This document shows, piece after piece, positions 1 to 9,777 of a stretch of 64,000 bases of DNA; position 1 is the stretch's first letter; every line of letters begins with the position of its first letter. The notes below the pieces were generated by a model. That model was not told where the DNA came from and ran no database searches. It was given only the letters and a program-made list of their open reading frames with translations. Made by a program: the position numbers and the translations under genes. Source of the stretch: Thioalkalivibrio sp. ALJ21 (GTDB taxonomy: Bacteria > Pseudomonadota > Gammaproteobacteria > Ectothiorhodospirales > Ectothiorhodospiraceae); NCBI RefSeq assembly GCF_000378605.1, contig NZ_KB905155.1, positions 310,001 to 374,000 on the forward strand. Reading direction: 5' to 3'.

Positions 1-1
1 C

Positions 2-1186
2 AACAACGTCTCGAATGCCGGCACCACGGGCTTCAAGCGCTCGCGCGCCGAGTTCGGTGACGTCTTCGCCCAGAGCTTTGGTGGCGTCAGCCAGACCGCG
101 ACCGGTGGTGGCTCGCGTCTGATGGCTGTGACCCAGCAGTTTTCGCAGGGACGCACGGAGTTCACCGAGAACGGCCTAGATCTCGCGATTGATGGTGAGG
201 GCTTTTTCGTGATGAACGATGGTGGCAATCGTGTTTATACGCGCGCTGGCGAATTTCAGGTAAACCGTGAAGGCAACTTGGTGAACAATCAGGGTCAGCA
301 GCTGCAGGGCTATCCGCCGATCAATCCGGGCAGCACGGATACCGATTTCAACACTGGACAGCTTGGGGATTTGCGTCTCCAGACTGGGGCCTCTGCGCCA
401 CAGGCTACCAGTGAGATCGAGGCCTTGGTGAACCTTCAGTCCGGCGCTGTACCCCCGGAAGAGGCTTTCGACTTTGATGACCCGGATACCTACAACTACT
501 CCACCTCCCTGACGGTTTACGACTCACTGGGGACATCTCGGGATGCTCGGCTCTACTTCGTTAAATCCGAAGACGGACGCGAGTGGGATGCTCATATCCG
601 AGTGAATGACGGTGTCGATAGCGACGGAAATACGACCTACTTTGAAGGAGGCCCCTTCGAGCTCGATTTTGACCCAAATGGTCAATTGTCCAGCGATTCC
701 GATTTCAATTTTACGACTGGTGATTTTGAGAACGGAGCCGCGGCACTGGATATTGACATTGATTTCACAGGAACCACTCAGTTTGGTGGTGACTTTGCGG
801 TGAACGACCTTGGTCAGGACGGGTTCGCGTCGGGTCGTCTGACCGGTGTCGACATTGATTCCAGTGGCGTGGTGTTCGCGCGCTTCACCAATGGCCAATC
901 TTCCGTTCTAGGGCAGGTCGCTCTGGCCAACTTCACCAACCCACAGGGCCTGGAGCAGCTGGGCAACAACAACTGGGCCGAGACCTTTGCGGCCGGTGAT
1001 CCAGTGTTTGCCTCTCCGGGTACCGGCAATCTGGGCCAGATCCAGGCCGGCGCCCTGGAGGCCTCGAACGTCGATATCGCTCAGGAGCTGGTGAATCTGA
1101 TCACCGCGCAGCGCAACTTCCAGGCGAACGCGCAGACGATCTCCACGGCCGATCAGGTCACCCAGACCATCATCAACATCCGCTAG
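2..1186 (+). CDS. flgE: Flagellar hook protein FlgE, 5'-truncated by the window
   Basis: Hook subunit, exported by the flagellar type III system and polymerised into the hook. The reading frame is open from base 2, before the first ATG at 122. The first residues read NNVSNAGTTGFKRSRAEF, the N-terminal signature of rod/hook proteins, so only the extreme N-terminus is missing. The C-terminus (ELVNLITAQRNFQANAQTIS near 1086-1145) is the matching D0 coiled-coil segment. 394 residues are visible. The middle (about 480-830) is AT-richer than the flanks and lies in the surface-exposed, variable hook domain. flgF follows after 29 bp on the same strand. Confidence 0.95.
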   Translation, partial: NNVSNAGTTGFKRSRAEFGDVFAQSFGGVSQTATGGGSRLMAVTQQFSQGRTEFTENGLDLAIDGEGFFVMNDGGNRVYTRAGEFQVNREGNLVNNQGQQLQGYPPINPGSTDTDFNTGQLGDLRLQTGASAPQATSEIEALVNLQSGAVPPEEAFDFDDPDTYNYSTSLTVYDSLGTSRDARLYFVKSEDGREWDAHIRVNDGVDSDGNTTYFEGGPFELDFDPNGQLSSDSDFNFTTGDFENGAAALDIDIDFTGTTQFGGDFAVNDLGQDGFASGRLTGVDIDSSGVVFARFTNGQSSVLGQVALANFTNPQGLEQLGNNNWAETFAAGDPVFASPGTGNLGQIQAGALEASNVDIAQELVNLITAQRNFQANAQTISTADQVTQTIINIR

Positions 1187-1215
1187 GTCAGGGACAGGGA
1201 TACGAGGGCACAGGC

Positions 1216-1956
1216 ATGGATCGATTCCTCTACATCGCGATGTCCGGCGCGAAGGAGACCATGCACGCGCAGGCGGTAAACAACCACAACCTGGCGAATG
1301 CCAATACCGACGGCTTTCGTCAGGCGCTGGCCAACGCCAATACCGTGCCCGTGCGCGGGCCGGTGTTCGACTCGCGTGACTACGCACAGCTGGGCACCGA
1401 CGGCACGGACTTCTCCAAGGGCCAGATGCAAAGCACGGGGCGCGATCTCGACATCGCAATCGAGGACCAGGGCTTTATCGCGGTGCAGGGTCCGGATGGC
1501 GAGGAAGGTTACACCCGTGCGGGTTCCCTGCATGTGGATGCGTTCGGGCTCTTGCGCACCGCACAGGGGCACCAGGTCCTGGGGGATGGCGGCCCGATCG
1601 CGATCCCGCCGTCGGAGAAGATCGAGATCGGCACGGACGGCACGATCAGCGTGCGCCCGCAGGGGGTGGGTCCGGAGGCCCTGGCCGCGATCGAGCGTAT
1701 CCGCCTGGTGAACCCGAACGTGAACGAACTGGAGCGCGGCGATGACGGCCTGTTCCGCATGGCTGATGGCGGCGAGGCGCCGCCGGATGCCGAGGTGCGG
1801 GTGGTCTCGGGCATGCTCGAGGGCAGCAACGTGAACACGGTCGAGGCGCTGACCCGGATGATCGAGCTGTCTCGCCACTTCGAGATGCAGGTGAAGATGA
1901 TGGACAGCGCCAACACGCTGGAACAAAGCAGCAACCGGCTGCTGGGCCTCGGCTGA
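1216..1956 (+). CDS. flgF: Flagellar proximal rod protein FlgF
   Basis: Rod component, 246 aa, a normal FlgF length. It starts MDRFLYIAMSGAKETMHAQA and then NNHNLANANTDGFR, the rod-protein signature. The C-terminal segment (LEGSNVNTVEALTRMIELSR) is the usual second half of the D0 domain. It sits between flgE and flgG in the standard order. The start is the first ATG after flgE and gives the expected N-terminus. The long open frame on the opposite strand is a high-GC shadow. Confidence 0.96.
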   Translation: MDRFLYIAMSGAKETMHAQAVNNHNLANANTDGFRQALANANTVPVRGPVFDSRDYAQLGTDGTDFSKGQMQSTGRDLDIAIEDQGFIAVQGPDGEEGYTRAGSLHVDAFGLLRTAQGHQVLGDGGPIAIPPSEKIEIGTDGTISVRPQGVGPEALAAIERIRLVNPNVNELERGDDGLFRMADGGEAPPDAEVRVVSGMLEGSNVNTVEALTRMIELSRHFEMQVKMMDSANTLEQSSNRLLGLG

Positions 1957-1991
1957 CGCGGCCCCCATTGCAGGACTGACAGGAGAACACC

Positions 1992-2780
1992 ATGAACCAG
2001 GCACTGTGGATTGCCAAGACCGGCCTCGACGCGCAGCACACGCGCATGTCGACGGTCTCGAACAACCTGGCCAACGTGAACACCACCGGCTTCAAGAAGG
2101 ACCGTGCGGTGTTCGAGGACCTGATCTACCAGACCGTACGTCAGCCGGGCGCCCAGGCCACCCAGGATCAGCAACTGCCCTCGGGGCTGCAGATCGGTAC
2201 CGGTGTGCGCGCCGTGTCCACCGAGAAGATGTTTACCCAGGGCAACCTGCAGCAGACCGACAACTCGCTGGACGTCGCGATCGAAGGACGAGGGTTCTTC
2301 CAGGTCCTGATGCCCAGCGGGGACATCGGCTATACGCGCGACGGCAGCTTCCAGCTGAATGCCGATGGCGAGGTAGTAATGTCGAACGGCTATCCGCTGC
2401 AGCCGGGCCTGTTCGTGCCGCCGGATACCCAGTCGCTGGCGATCGGCAAGGACGGGACCGTGACCGCGCAGATCCCGGGGCAGGCCGAGCCGGTGGAGCT
2501 GGGGAACATCCAGCTGGCGGACTTCGTGAATCCGGCGGGTCTGCAGGCGATCGGCGAGAACCTGTTCCAGGAGACCGCGGCCTCCGGCGTCGCCCAGCAG
2601 GCCCAGCCCGGCCTGAATGGCACCGGCACCCTGGTGCAAGGCTCGCTGGAGACGTCGAACGTGAATATCGCCGAGGAGCTGGTGAACATGATCGAGACCC
2701 AGCGCGCCTACGAGGTCAACTCCAAGGCGATTTCCGCGGCCGACCAGTCGCTGCAGTTCGTCAACCAGACGATCGGGTAG
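1992..2780 (+). CDS. flgG: Flagellar distal rod protein FlgG
   Basis: Distal rod subunit, 262 aa, the typical length. It begins MNQALWIAKTGLDAQHTRMS and carries VSNNLANVNTTGFKKDRAVF; the C-terminus is ETQRAYEVNSKAISAADQSL. These are hallmarks of FlgG. The start ATG is preceded by AGGAG at 1981-1985 with normal spacing. flgH begins 4 bp after the stop, so the two are probably translationally coupled. Confidence 0.97.
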   Translation: MNQALWIAKTGLDAQHTRMSTVSNNLANVNTTGFKKDRAVFEDLIYQTVRQPGAQATQDQQLPSGLQIGTGVRAVSTEKMFTQGNLQQTDNSLDVAIEGRGFFQVLMPSGDIGYTRDGSFQLNADGEVVMSNGYPLQPGLFVPPDTQSLAIGKDGTVTAQIPGQAEPVELGNIQLADFVNPAGLQAIGENLFQETAASGVAQQAQPGLNGTGTLVQGSLETSNVNIAEELVNMIETQRAYEVNSKAISAADQSLQFVNQTIG

Positions 2781-2784
2781 CGCG

Positions 2785-3483
2785 ATGAACCGGCTTGAGA
2801 CCCTGATGCGACCGATCCTGGGCCTGGCGGCCGTGGTGGTGCTGTCCGCCTGCGCCGCTACCCAGCCGACGATGCCCGGGGACAACCCGGACTACAACCC
2901 CGTGATGCCGCCGCAACCGGTGCCGCAGGCCCAGAACAATGGGGGCATCTACCAGGTCGCGCAGTCCCAGGGCCTGTTCGAGGACTACAAGGCGCGCCAG
3001 GTGGGCGACATCCTGACCGTGATCCTGGCCGAGAGCACCCAGGCGCAGAAGTCCGCCTCGACCTCTACGCAGAAGGATTCCAGCCTGGATCTGGGCAACC
3101 TGCAGGCCTTCGGTGGCCAGGCGACCCACCGCGGCCGCCCGCTGTTCGGGGCCAGCAATAACAGCAGTCGGGATTTCGACGGCTCCGGCGACTCGTCTCA
3201 GAGCAACCAGCTGGATGGCCAGATCACCGTGACCGTGGCCGAGGTGCTGCCGAACGGCAATCTCGTGGTACAGGGCGAGAAGTGGCTGGGCATCAACCAG
3301 GGCGAGGAATATGTGCGCTTTCGCGGCATCGTGCGCCCGGTGGACGTGACCACCAACAACACCGTCCTGTCGACGCAGGTGGCCAATACGCGGGTCTATT
3401 ACGGTGGCACCGGTGTGCTGGCCGACAGCAACACGCCCGGGTGGATCACCCGCTTCTTCAATAGCCCCTGGTGGCCGTTCTGA
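2785..3483 (+). CDS. flgH: Flagellar L-ring lipoprotein FlgH
   Basis: Outer-membrane L-ring subunit, 232 aa. The N-terminus is a lipoprotein signal with a lipobox ending LSAC, giving lipidated Cys23. The body contains [11 protein letters not shown] and [20 protein letters not shown], conserved in FlgH, and the protein ends in PWWPF. It lies between flgG and flgI as in most proteobacteria. Confidence 0.96.
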   Translation: MNRLETLMRPILGLAAVVVLSACAATQPTMPGDNPDYNPVMPPQPVPQAQNNGGIYQVAQSQGLFEDYKARQVGDILTVILAESTQAQKSASTSTQKDSSLDLGNLQAFGGQATHRGRPLFGASNNSSRDFDGSGDSSQSNQLDGQITVTVAEVLPNGNLVVQGEKWLGINQGEEYVRFRGIVRPVDVTTNNTVLSTQVANTRVYYGGTGVLADSNTPGWITRFFNSPWWPF

Positions 3484-3497
3484 GCGGGAGAGCCGAG

Positions 3498-4694
3498 ATG
3501 CAACGAACAGGGTACAGGTGGCATCAGCGCAGCATCGCAGGGCGTGCGCTCCCCGGTCTGATGGTCGCGGTCGGGCTGCTGCTGGGCGGGATTGCCGGCG
3601 CGCAGGCCCAGACGGCGATCCAGCAGCAGGCGGCGATGCAGGAGCGCACCTACACCGAACGGGTCAAGGATGTGGCCAGTGTCTTCGGCGTGCGCGAAAA
3701 CCAGCTGGTGGGCTATGGCCTGGTCGTCGGCCTGGACGGCACGGGCGACCAGACCACGCAGACCCCGTTCACCATCCAGAGCCTGAACAACATGCTGGGG
3801 CAGCTGGGACTGACCCCGGACGCCGGCAACCCGCAGCTGCGCAATGTCGCGGCCGTGATGGTCACCGCCGAGCTGCCCCCGTTCTCCAAGCCCGGTCAGC
3901 GCATCGACGTGACCGTCTCCTCGATGGGTAATGCGACCAGCCTGAGGGGTGGGACCCTGCTGATGACGCCGCTGAAGGGTGCGGACGGTCAGACCTATAG
4001 CATCGCCCAGGGCAACCTGGTCGTGGGCGGCTTCGGTGCCGAGGGCCGGGACGGGTCGCGTATCACTGTGAACGTCCCGAGCGTCGGGCGCATTCCGAAC
4101 GGTGCGACGGTGGAGCGCGAGGTGCCGACCGCCTTTGCCCAGGGTGACCATGTGACCCTGAACCTGAACCGCCCGGACTTCACCACGGCCAACCGGCTGG
4201 TGGAGACCGTCAACGATACCTTCGGGCCCGGCGTGGCTCAGGCCCTGGACGGCTCCTCGGTGCGTGTGCGCGCACCCCAGAACCCGGATCAGCGCGTGGG
4301 TTTTGTCGCCGAGCTGGAGAACCTGCCCATCGAGCGAGGCGCGCCCCCGGCCCGGGTGATCGTGAACTCGCGCACCGGGACCGTGGTGATCGGCTCGAGC
4401 GTGCAGGTGACCCCGGCGGCGGTGTCTCATGGCAGCCTGACCGTCACCATCAGCGAGGCCCCGCAGGTCGTGCAGCCGATGCCCTTTGCCGAGGGCGAGA
4501 CCGCGGTGCAGCCGCAGACCGACATTGCCATCCAGCAGGATGACAGCACCATGTTCCTGTTCGACCCCGGCACCTCGCTGGACGAGATCGTGCGCGCGGT
4601 GAACAACGTGGGGGCGGCTCCGGGTGATCTGGTGGCCATCCTCGAGGCCCTGCGCGAGGCGGGCGCCCTGCGCGCGGAGCTGGTGGTCATCTGA
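3498..4694 (+). CDS. flgI: Flagellar P-ring protein FlgI
   Basis: Periplasmic P-ring subunit, 398 aa from the chosen start. ATG 3498 is preceded by GGGAGAG and gives a Sec signal (hydrophobic run [21 protein letters not shown] split around residues 17-37, then the mature protein). The in-frame ATG at 3471 lies inside flgH and would add a non-signal extension. Family motifs include [20 protein letters not shown] and GLDGTGDQT near the N-terminus and [20 protein letters not shown] near the end. The stop overlaps the flgJ start by one base. Confidence 0.96.
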   Translation: MQRTGYRWHQRSIAGRALPGLMVAVGLLLGGIAGAQAQTAIQQQAAMQERTYTERVKDVASVFGVRENQLVGYGLVVGLDGTGDQTTQTPFTIQSLNNMLGQLGLTPDAGNPQLRNVAAVMVTAELPPFSKPGQRIDVTVSSMGNATSLRGGTLLMTPLKGADGQTYSIAQGNLVVGGFGAEGRDGSRITVNVPSVGRIPNGATVEREVPTAFAQGDHVTLNLNRPDFTTANRLVETVNDTFGPGVAQALDGSSVRVRAPQNPDQRVGFVAELENLPIERGAPPARVIVNSRTGTVVIGSSVQVTPAAVSHGSLTVTISEAPQVVQPMPFAEGETAVQPQTDIAIQQDDSTMFLFDPGTSLDEIVRAVNNVGAAPGDLVAILEALREAGALRAELVVI

Positions 4695-5749
4695 TGATCT
4701 CGTCCGGCCACGACCTCTCCATGCAGGCACGCTCGGCGCTGGCCAGCGACCCGAGCGGACTGCGCGACCTCGGGCGTGCGGCCCAGGCGGGGGGAGACGA
4801 GGCGCTGGAGGCGGTCGCGCGCGAGTTCGAGGCGATGCTGATCGGCCAGATGCTCAAGCAGATGCGCGAGGCCTCGCTGGGCGACGGACTGTTCGACAAC
4901 GAGCAGAGCAAGATGTACCTCGAGATGCAGGATCAGGAATTCGCCAAGGCCATGAGTCAGGGCGACGGGATCGGCCTGCGCGAGGTGCTGATGCAGCAGC
5001 TGTCGCAGCAGAGTCAGCCGCAGGACGGACAGGGTCTTCGGGACCCCGAGCGCCTGGCGGCCCTGGACCTCCCGCAACGCCGGGGCGACCTGGATTTTCG
5101 GCGTCTGTCCGACGAACAACGCGAGCTTGAGCCGGTTGCGCCCATGCGACCCGCACGGGGCGATACCGAGGCTGGAACCGGTGAGCTCCGGCGGCTGGGC
5201 GGGGCGCCGAGCCCGCTGGCGATCGACTGGCCGCCGCGGGATCCGTCCGACTTTGTTGCGACACTGGAACCCCTGGCGCGGGAAGCGGCTGCCGATCTGG
5301 GCGTGGAGCCTGGCATCCTGCTGGCACAAAGTGCCCTGGAGACCGGTTGGGGGCGCCACGTGCCCTCGCGCGAGAACGGCCAGCCGAGCTTCAACCTGTT
5401 CGGGATCAAGGCCGATTCCCGCTGGGAGGGGGATCAGGTCGCCGTGGGCACCCTTGAGTACCGGGATGGTGTAGCCCAGCGCGAGCAGGCACGCTTCCGC
5501 GCGTACGCCGATCCGGCGGATTCCTTCGCCGACTACGTCGATTTCATTCGTAACAACCCGCGCTACCACCGCGCCCTGCAGGCCGGCGACGATGTTCAGT
5601 ACATCCGTGAACTGCAGGCCGCCGGTTACGCCACCGACCCCGCCTATGCGGACAAGGTGCTGCGGGTACGCGATCAGCTGTCGGGCTATGTGAATCCCGA
5701 ACCGACTCAAGCATTGGCCGAGCCGGCCGTTACCCGAAACGAGGGGTAG
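4694..5749 (+). CDS. flgJ: Flagellar rod assembly protein and peptidoglycan hydrolase FlgJ
   Basis: Rod-capping scaffold joined to a cell-wall hydrolase, 351 aa. Residues about 1-110 are the rod-binding domain (FEAMLIGQMLKQMREASLGD, then QSKMYLEMQDQEFA). Residues about 195-345 are a glucosaminidase/muramidase domain (PGILLAQSALETGWGRHV, then FNLFGIKAD) that opens the peptidoglycan for the rod. The dual-domain form is typical of beta- and gammaproteobacteria. The start overlaps the flgI stop (TGATG), indicating coupling. Confidence 0.95.
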   Translation: MISSGHDLSMQARSALASDPSGLRDLGRAAQAGGDEALEAVAREFEAMLIGQMLKQMREASLGDGLFDNEQSKMYLEMQDQEFAKAMSQGDGIGLREVLMQQLSQQSQPQDGQGLRDPERLAALDLPQRRGDLDFRRLSDEQRELEPVAPMRPARGDTEAGTGELRRLGGAPSPLAIDWPPRDPSDFVATLEPLAREAAADLGVEPGILLAQSALETGWGRHVPSRENGQPSFNLFGIKADSRWEGDQVAVGTLEYRDGVAQREQARFRAYADPADSFADYVDFIRNNPRYHRALQAGDDVQYIRELQAAGYATDPAYADKVLRVRDQLSGYVNPEPTQALAEPAVTRNEG

Positions 5750-5752
5750 ACC

Positions 5753-5809
5753 ATGTCGCAGACACGTAAATCCAGCTGGGCGAGCCTGACCGGGAGGGGC
5801 GAAGTATGA
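5753..5809 (+). CDS. Possible 18-residue leader peptide before flgK
   Basis: A short frame, MSQTRKSSWASLTGRGEV, starts at an ATG preceded by GAGGGG with about 6 bp spacing. Its TGA overlaps the flgK start codon as ATGA. It fills the 56-bp flgJ-flgK gap. The reading frame, ribosome site and stop/start overlap are seen directly. A coupling or leader role is inference, and a chance ORF is possible. Confidence 0.35.
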   Translation: MSQTRKSSWASLTGRGEV

Positions 5810-7731
5810 GTGTCTCCGGTATTGGGACCTCCGCGCTGCTGGCGTTTCAGCGCGCGATCGGCACGACCAGCAACAACATCGCCAACTCCGCGACCGAGGG
5901 CTACAGCCGTCAGCGCACTGAGCTGGGCAACCTGAGTCCGCAGTTCCTTGGGGGCTCGTATCAGGGGCAGGGGGTCGGCGTAGATGCCATCCGCCGCATC
6001 TCGGACGACTTCGTCAACACTCAGCTGCGTACCAGCATCTCCGAACAGTCCAACGCCCAGGCGAAGGCGGATCTGGCCAGGCGTATCGACAACCTGCTGG
6101 CGGACGAAGCCAGTGGTCTGGCGCCGGTCTTGCAGGGGTTCTTCGACGCCGCCTCCGACGTGGCCAATGATCCGACCTCCAATGCTGCGCGTACGGTGTT
6201 CCTGACCGAGGCCGAGTCGCTGGCGGAGCGCTTCAAGGCCATCGACGGGCGTCTGGAGGAGCAGCGGCGTATCGTGAACGGGCAGATCGAGACCAGCGTC
6301 AAGGAGATCAACCAGCTCGCCGAATCCCTGGCGGGCCTCAACCGCGAGATCGTTGCCAAGAGCACCCAGGGCACACCGAACGATCTGCTGGATCAGCGCG
6401 ATCGCGTGCTGAACCAGTTGGCGGAGAAGATCGATGTCACCACGGTCGAGCAGGACGACGGCGCGCTGAATGTGTTCATCGGCAACGGGCAGGCGCTGGT
6501 GCTGGGCGGAACCAGTCAGTCGCTGGTGGCCGAATCCTTCTCCGGCGACCCGGGCAGGATGGAAGTCGGGATTCGGTCGGGTAGCGGGGTGGCAAACGTG
6601 ACTCGCTTTCTGCAGGGCGGTGAACTCGGGGGGCTGCTGGAGATTCGCGACTCGGTCATCGACACCGCGCAGAACACACTGGGTCAGATCGCCACCCAGC
6701 TGGGACAGGCCTTCAACGAGCAGAACGCCCAGGGCCTCGATGCCGATGGCCAGATCGGTGGCGACATCTTCGGGATTGGTGAACCCGCAGTGTGGGGACG
6801 TTCCAGTAACACCGAGAGTGGTGTCCCGGGCGTCGAGATCGGAAACGCCGACGAGCTGACCACCTCCGATTACCGCTTGCGCGTAAACAGCGACGAGGAG
6901 TTCGAACTGCTGCGGCTGCCGGGCAATCAGGTGGTGGAGATGGAAGACCTCGGCGACGGTCGCTTCCGAGCCGACGGCATGATCATTGATGTGGGAGACC
7001 TCGGTGCCAACGAAGGTGACAACTGGCTGATCCAGCCCACGCGGAATGGCGCCCGCGACCTCGAGGTTGTCCTGGATGACCCGCGCGGGATCGCCGCGGC
7101 TGCGGCAATCCATGACGTCGCGGCGGCTGAGGACAATACGGGTGACGCTGTCGTCGAGGGCTTTCGGATTACCTCCACGGATTATGACCCGGACGTGCTA
7201 AAGAACGGGGCCACTGTGACGTTTGAAGACGGTGAATACTTCGTACGCAACAGCGATGGTGAAATGATCGGCCAGGCAGACCATGACGACGGCGAGCCAG
7301 TCACGATTCAGACAGAAGATGGCTGGTCGATCACCTTGAGCGGGGCCCCGGACGACGGGGATACGTTTATCGTTGAAGGGGGGCAGGACCGCCCGGGCGA
7401 CAACCGCAACATGCTCGCTATGGCTGATCTGTCCGAGGCTCGCACCCTCGAGACGGACAATGGAGACCGGCGAATCCCCGGCTTTGGCGATGCCTATAAC
7501 AGCCTGATCGCGAACGTCGGCACGCGCACGCGACAGGCCAACGTGGCGCTGGACTCCGCGAATGCCCAGCTGGAGCAGGCCAAGGCCCAGCGCGAGTCGA
7601 TCTCGGGCGTGAATCTGGATGAAGAGGCCGCCGACCTGATCCGCTATCAGCAGGCCTATCAGGCGGCCGCCCAGGTGATCCAGGTCAGCAACTCGCTATT
7701 CGACAGCCTGCTGGGCGCGTTCCGCCGTTAG
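5806..7731 (+). CDS. flgK: Flagellar hook-filament junction protein FlgK (HAP1)
   Basis: First hook-associated protein, 641 aa. N-terminal TTSNNIANSATEGYSRQRTE and C-terminal DEEAADLIRYQQAYQAAAQV are the conserved D0/D1 ends that pack in the filament core. The acidic, less conserved middle (about residues 300-540) makes it somewhat longer than the E. coli protein of about 547 aa. ATG 5806 overlaps the stop of a possible leader ORF, with GGGAGGGG about 6-14 bp upstream. flgL follows after 26 bp. Confidence 0.95.
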   Translation: MSVSGIGTSALLAFQRAIGTTSNNIANSATEGYSRQRTELGNLSPQFLGGSYQGQGVGVDAIRRISDDFVNTQLRTSISEQSNAQAKADLARRIDNLLADEASGLAPVLQGFFDAASDVANDPTSNAARTVFLTEAESLAERFKAIDGRLEEQRRIVNGQIETSVKEINQLAESLAGLNREIVAKSTQGTPNDLLDQRDRVLNQLAEKIDVTTVEQDDGALNVFIGNGQALVLGGTSQSLVAESFSGDPGRMEVGIRSGSGVANVTRFLQGGELGGLLEIRDSVIDTAQNTLGQIATQLGQAFNEQNAQGLDADGQIGGDIFGIGEPAVWGRSSNTESGVPGVEIGNADELTTSDYRLRVNSDEEFELLRLPGNQVVEMEDLGDGRFRADGMIIDVGDLGANEGDNWLIQPTRNGARDLEVVLDDPRGIAAAAAIHDVAAAEDNTGDAVVEGFRITSTDYDPDVLKNGATVTFEDGEYFVRNSDGEMIGQADHDDGEPVTIQTEDGWSITLSGAPDDGDTFIVEGGQDRPGDNRNMLAMADLSEARTLETDNGDRRIPGFGDAYNSLIANVGTRTRQANVALDSANAQLEQAKAQRESISGVNLDEEAADLIRYQQAYQAAAQVIQVSNSLFDSLLGAFRR

Positions 7732-7757
7732 GCGACTTGTGATTCGAGGGAAACCCG

Positions 7758-8987
7758 ATGCGTATCTCCACAACCCAGATCTTCCAGAGCGGGATCAACC
7801 AGATCCAGGCGGGCCAGGGCGAACTCAATCGCACCTCGCTGCAGCTGGGTTCCGGCAAGCGCATCCTGTCGCCATCGGACGACCCGAGCGGCGCGACCCA
7901 GATCAACCAGTTCGAGCGCATCATCAAGGCGACCAAGCAGTTCCAGCGGAACATGGAGAACACCCAGCCGCGCATGCAGCAGCAGGAATCATTGCTGCAG
8001 CAGGGCACCGATGCCCTGCAGCGGGCGCGCGAGCTGGTGGTCACCGGCAACAACGACAGCCAGACCGAGGAGACTCGCAAGTATCTGGCGGGCGAGCTGC
8101 GCCAGATCCGTGATGGGTTGTTCGAGATCGCGAACACGCGCGACCCCAATGGCGAGTACCTGTTTGCCGGCACCAAGTCCCAGGACCAGCCGTTCCATCA
8201 GGATGCGGATGGGGAGGTGAGCTATTCCGGGGCGTCCGGCGAGGGCAGTGTGCGCGAAGTGGCGGTATCCGCCACGCGCAAGGTTCGCCTGGGCGAGGAC
8301 GGGGCTCGGGTGTTCATGGAGATTCCCGAGAATGACGGGCGTGTCGGGGCCTCGGTCGCCACGAACAACGGCACCATGGTGCTGGAGAAGGCTGAAGTTT
8401 CCGATCGTTCGGCCTTCAATGAGAACCGCGACGAGACCTTCGAGATTGTCTTTAGTGAAGATGACGGAGAGATCACCTACACCATCGAGGATGGAGAAGG
8501 CGAGGTGTTCGATGGTCTGGGAGATCAGCCGTATGTCCCCGGGGCCGCGATCGAATTCGCCGGGCGTACCGTGGTGATTTCTGGTACCCCCGCCGATGGT
8601 GACACGATCGAATCCCGACCCGCGGAAAACGTAAGCGTCTTCGAGAGCCTGGATCGGATCATCAATGCGCTGGAAAACAGTGGCGGCGGTTCCACGGCGC
8701 GTGCGGACCTGGCATCGGCTACCAACACCGCCCTGGCGGACCTGGACGCAGCGCTTGGCAATTTTAGTGATATCCGCGCCGAGTTGGGTGGGCGGCTGAA
8801 GACCTTCGACCAGCAAATGGACCTGAACGAGGATCGCCTGCTGGACCTGGAAACCGCAGTGTCGCAGATTCGCGATCTCGACTATGCCGAGGCAATCAGT
8901 CGTTTCAACCAGCAGCAGGTGGCGCTGCAGGCCGCGCAGCAGACCTATACCCAGGTCAACCGGCTCTCCCTGTTCGACTTCATCTAG
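7758..8987 (+). CDS. flgL: Flagellar hook-filament junction protein FlgL (HAP3)
   Basis: Second junction protein, 409 aa. N-terminal MRISTTQIFQSGINQIQAGQ and GKRILSPSDDPSGATQINQF, plus C-terminal DLDYAEAISRFNQQQVALQA, are the flagellin-like ends of FlgL. An acidic central insertion (about residues 170-290) makes it longer than the roughly 317 aa of E. coli FlgL. It is the last recognisable flagellar gene of the operon. Confidence 0.95.
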   Translation: MRISTTQIFQSGINQIQAGQGELNRTSLQLGSGKRILSPSDDPSGATQINQFERIIKATKQFQRNMENTQPRMQQQESLLQQGTDALQRARELVVTGNNDSQTEETRKYLAGELRQIRDGLFEIANTRDPNGEYLFAGTKSQDQPFHQDADGEVSYSGASGEGSVREVAVSATRKVRLGEDGARVFMEIPENDGRVGASVATNNGTMVLEKAEVSDRSAFNENRDETFEIVFSEDDGEITYTIEDGEGEVFDGLGDQPYVPGAAIEFAGRTVVISGTPADGDTIESRPAENVSVFESLDRIINALENSGGGSTARADLASATNTALADLDAALGNFSDIRAELGGRLKTFDQQMDLNEDRLLDLETAVSQIRDLDYAEAISRFNQQQVALQAAQQTYTQVNRLSLFDFI

Positions 8988-9072
8988 GCAGAAGCGCCTG
9001 CGCACGGGCGCGGGCGTCTGTGCGACCATATTACGATCCCCATGAAGCGTCCCCCAGGGACGGAACCGCACA

Positions 9073-9759
9073 ATGGCCAAATACCAGGAACCCTCCGCAC
9101 CGATCCAGTACCGCTCCACCGGGCGGCCCCCGCGCTATCTGATCGTCCTGCTGGTGCTGGCGGTCATCTGGGCGGCCTTCTGGGGCGTGGTGATGCTGCA
9201 GTCCGGCGAGCCGAAGCCCGTGACCCTGAGCGAGCAGGAGCAGGTGGAGCTCGAGGCCAAGCTGCAGGCGATCTCCGCACCCGATGCACCGCGCCCCGAT
9301 CAGGCCCCCAGTGAGCCGATTGTTGATCTCGAAGCCGACGCGGAGCCGCTGATCCCCGAGCTCTACGAGGAGACCGACGAGGCGCGGATCGTCCAGTTCA
9401 GTGAGCGCGAGCTGAATGCCCTGATCGCGCGCGATCCGGACCTGGCCGGCCGGGTGGCGGTCCGCCTGACACCGGGGCAGGTGAGCACGCGCGTGCGCAT
9501 CGACGTGCCGGCGGACGTGCCGCTGATGGGCGGGCGTGTGCTGAACGTGCGCTCCGGTGTGCGCTTCGAGACCGAGGGCGAGGAACTGCGAGCCCGGCTC
9601 GTCGGTGTGTCCGTCGCCGGTATCCCCCTGCCGGATGCCTGGCTGGGCGGTCTGAAAGACGAGGACCTGCTGGCGCTGGAGCCCTTCCAGCACCTGCGCG
9701 CGGGGATCGAGAGCATCGATGTGCGCGAAGGGGAGCTGGCCCTGCATCTCGCACGCTAG
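9073..9759 (+). CDS. Membrane-anchored protein of unknown function
   Basis: 228 aa, not recognised. Residues about 22-42 form one transmembrane segment (YLIVLLVLAVIWAAFWGVVM) after a short basic cytoplasmic tail. A Pro/Glu-rich linker follows, then a C-terminal domain from about residue 95 containing FSERELNALIARDPDLAGRV and repeated beta-like stretches (VRLTPGQVSTRVRIDVPADV). That pattern loosely recalls YpmS/DUF2140-type anchored lipid-binding folds, a weak guess. It follows flgL by 85 bp on the same strand and converges on the SIMPL gene 18 bp away, so it may be the tail of the flagellar transcript. Confidence 0.7.
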   Translation: MAKYQEPSAPIQYRSTGRPPRYLIVLLVLAVIWAAFWGVVMLQSGEPKPVTLSEQEQVELEAKLQAISAPDAPRPDQAPSEPIVDLEADAEPLIPELYEETDEARIVQFSERELNALIARDPDLAGRVAVRLTPGQVSTRVRIDVPADVPLMGGRVLNVRSGVRFETEGEELRARLVGVSVAGIPLPDAWLGGLKDEDLLALEPFQHLRAGIESIDVREGELALHLAR

Positions 9760-9777
9760 CCAGCTCCTGCAGATCGA

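Noticed and set aside
1183-2885. Long - strand frames across flgF and flgG
   Set aside because: They lie opposite clear flagellar genes and show no family motif; GC-skewed codons leave few stops on the opposite strand.
8988-9072. Terminator at the end of the flagellar operon
   Set aside because: The GC-rich stretch near 9005-9020 forms no convincing stem and has no T run.
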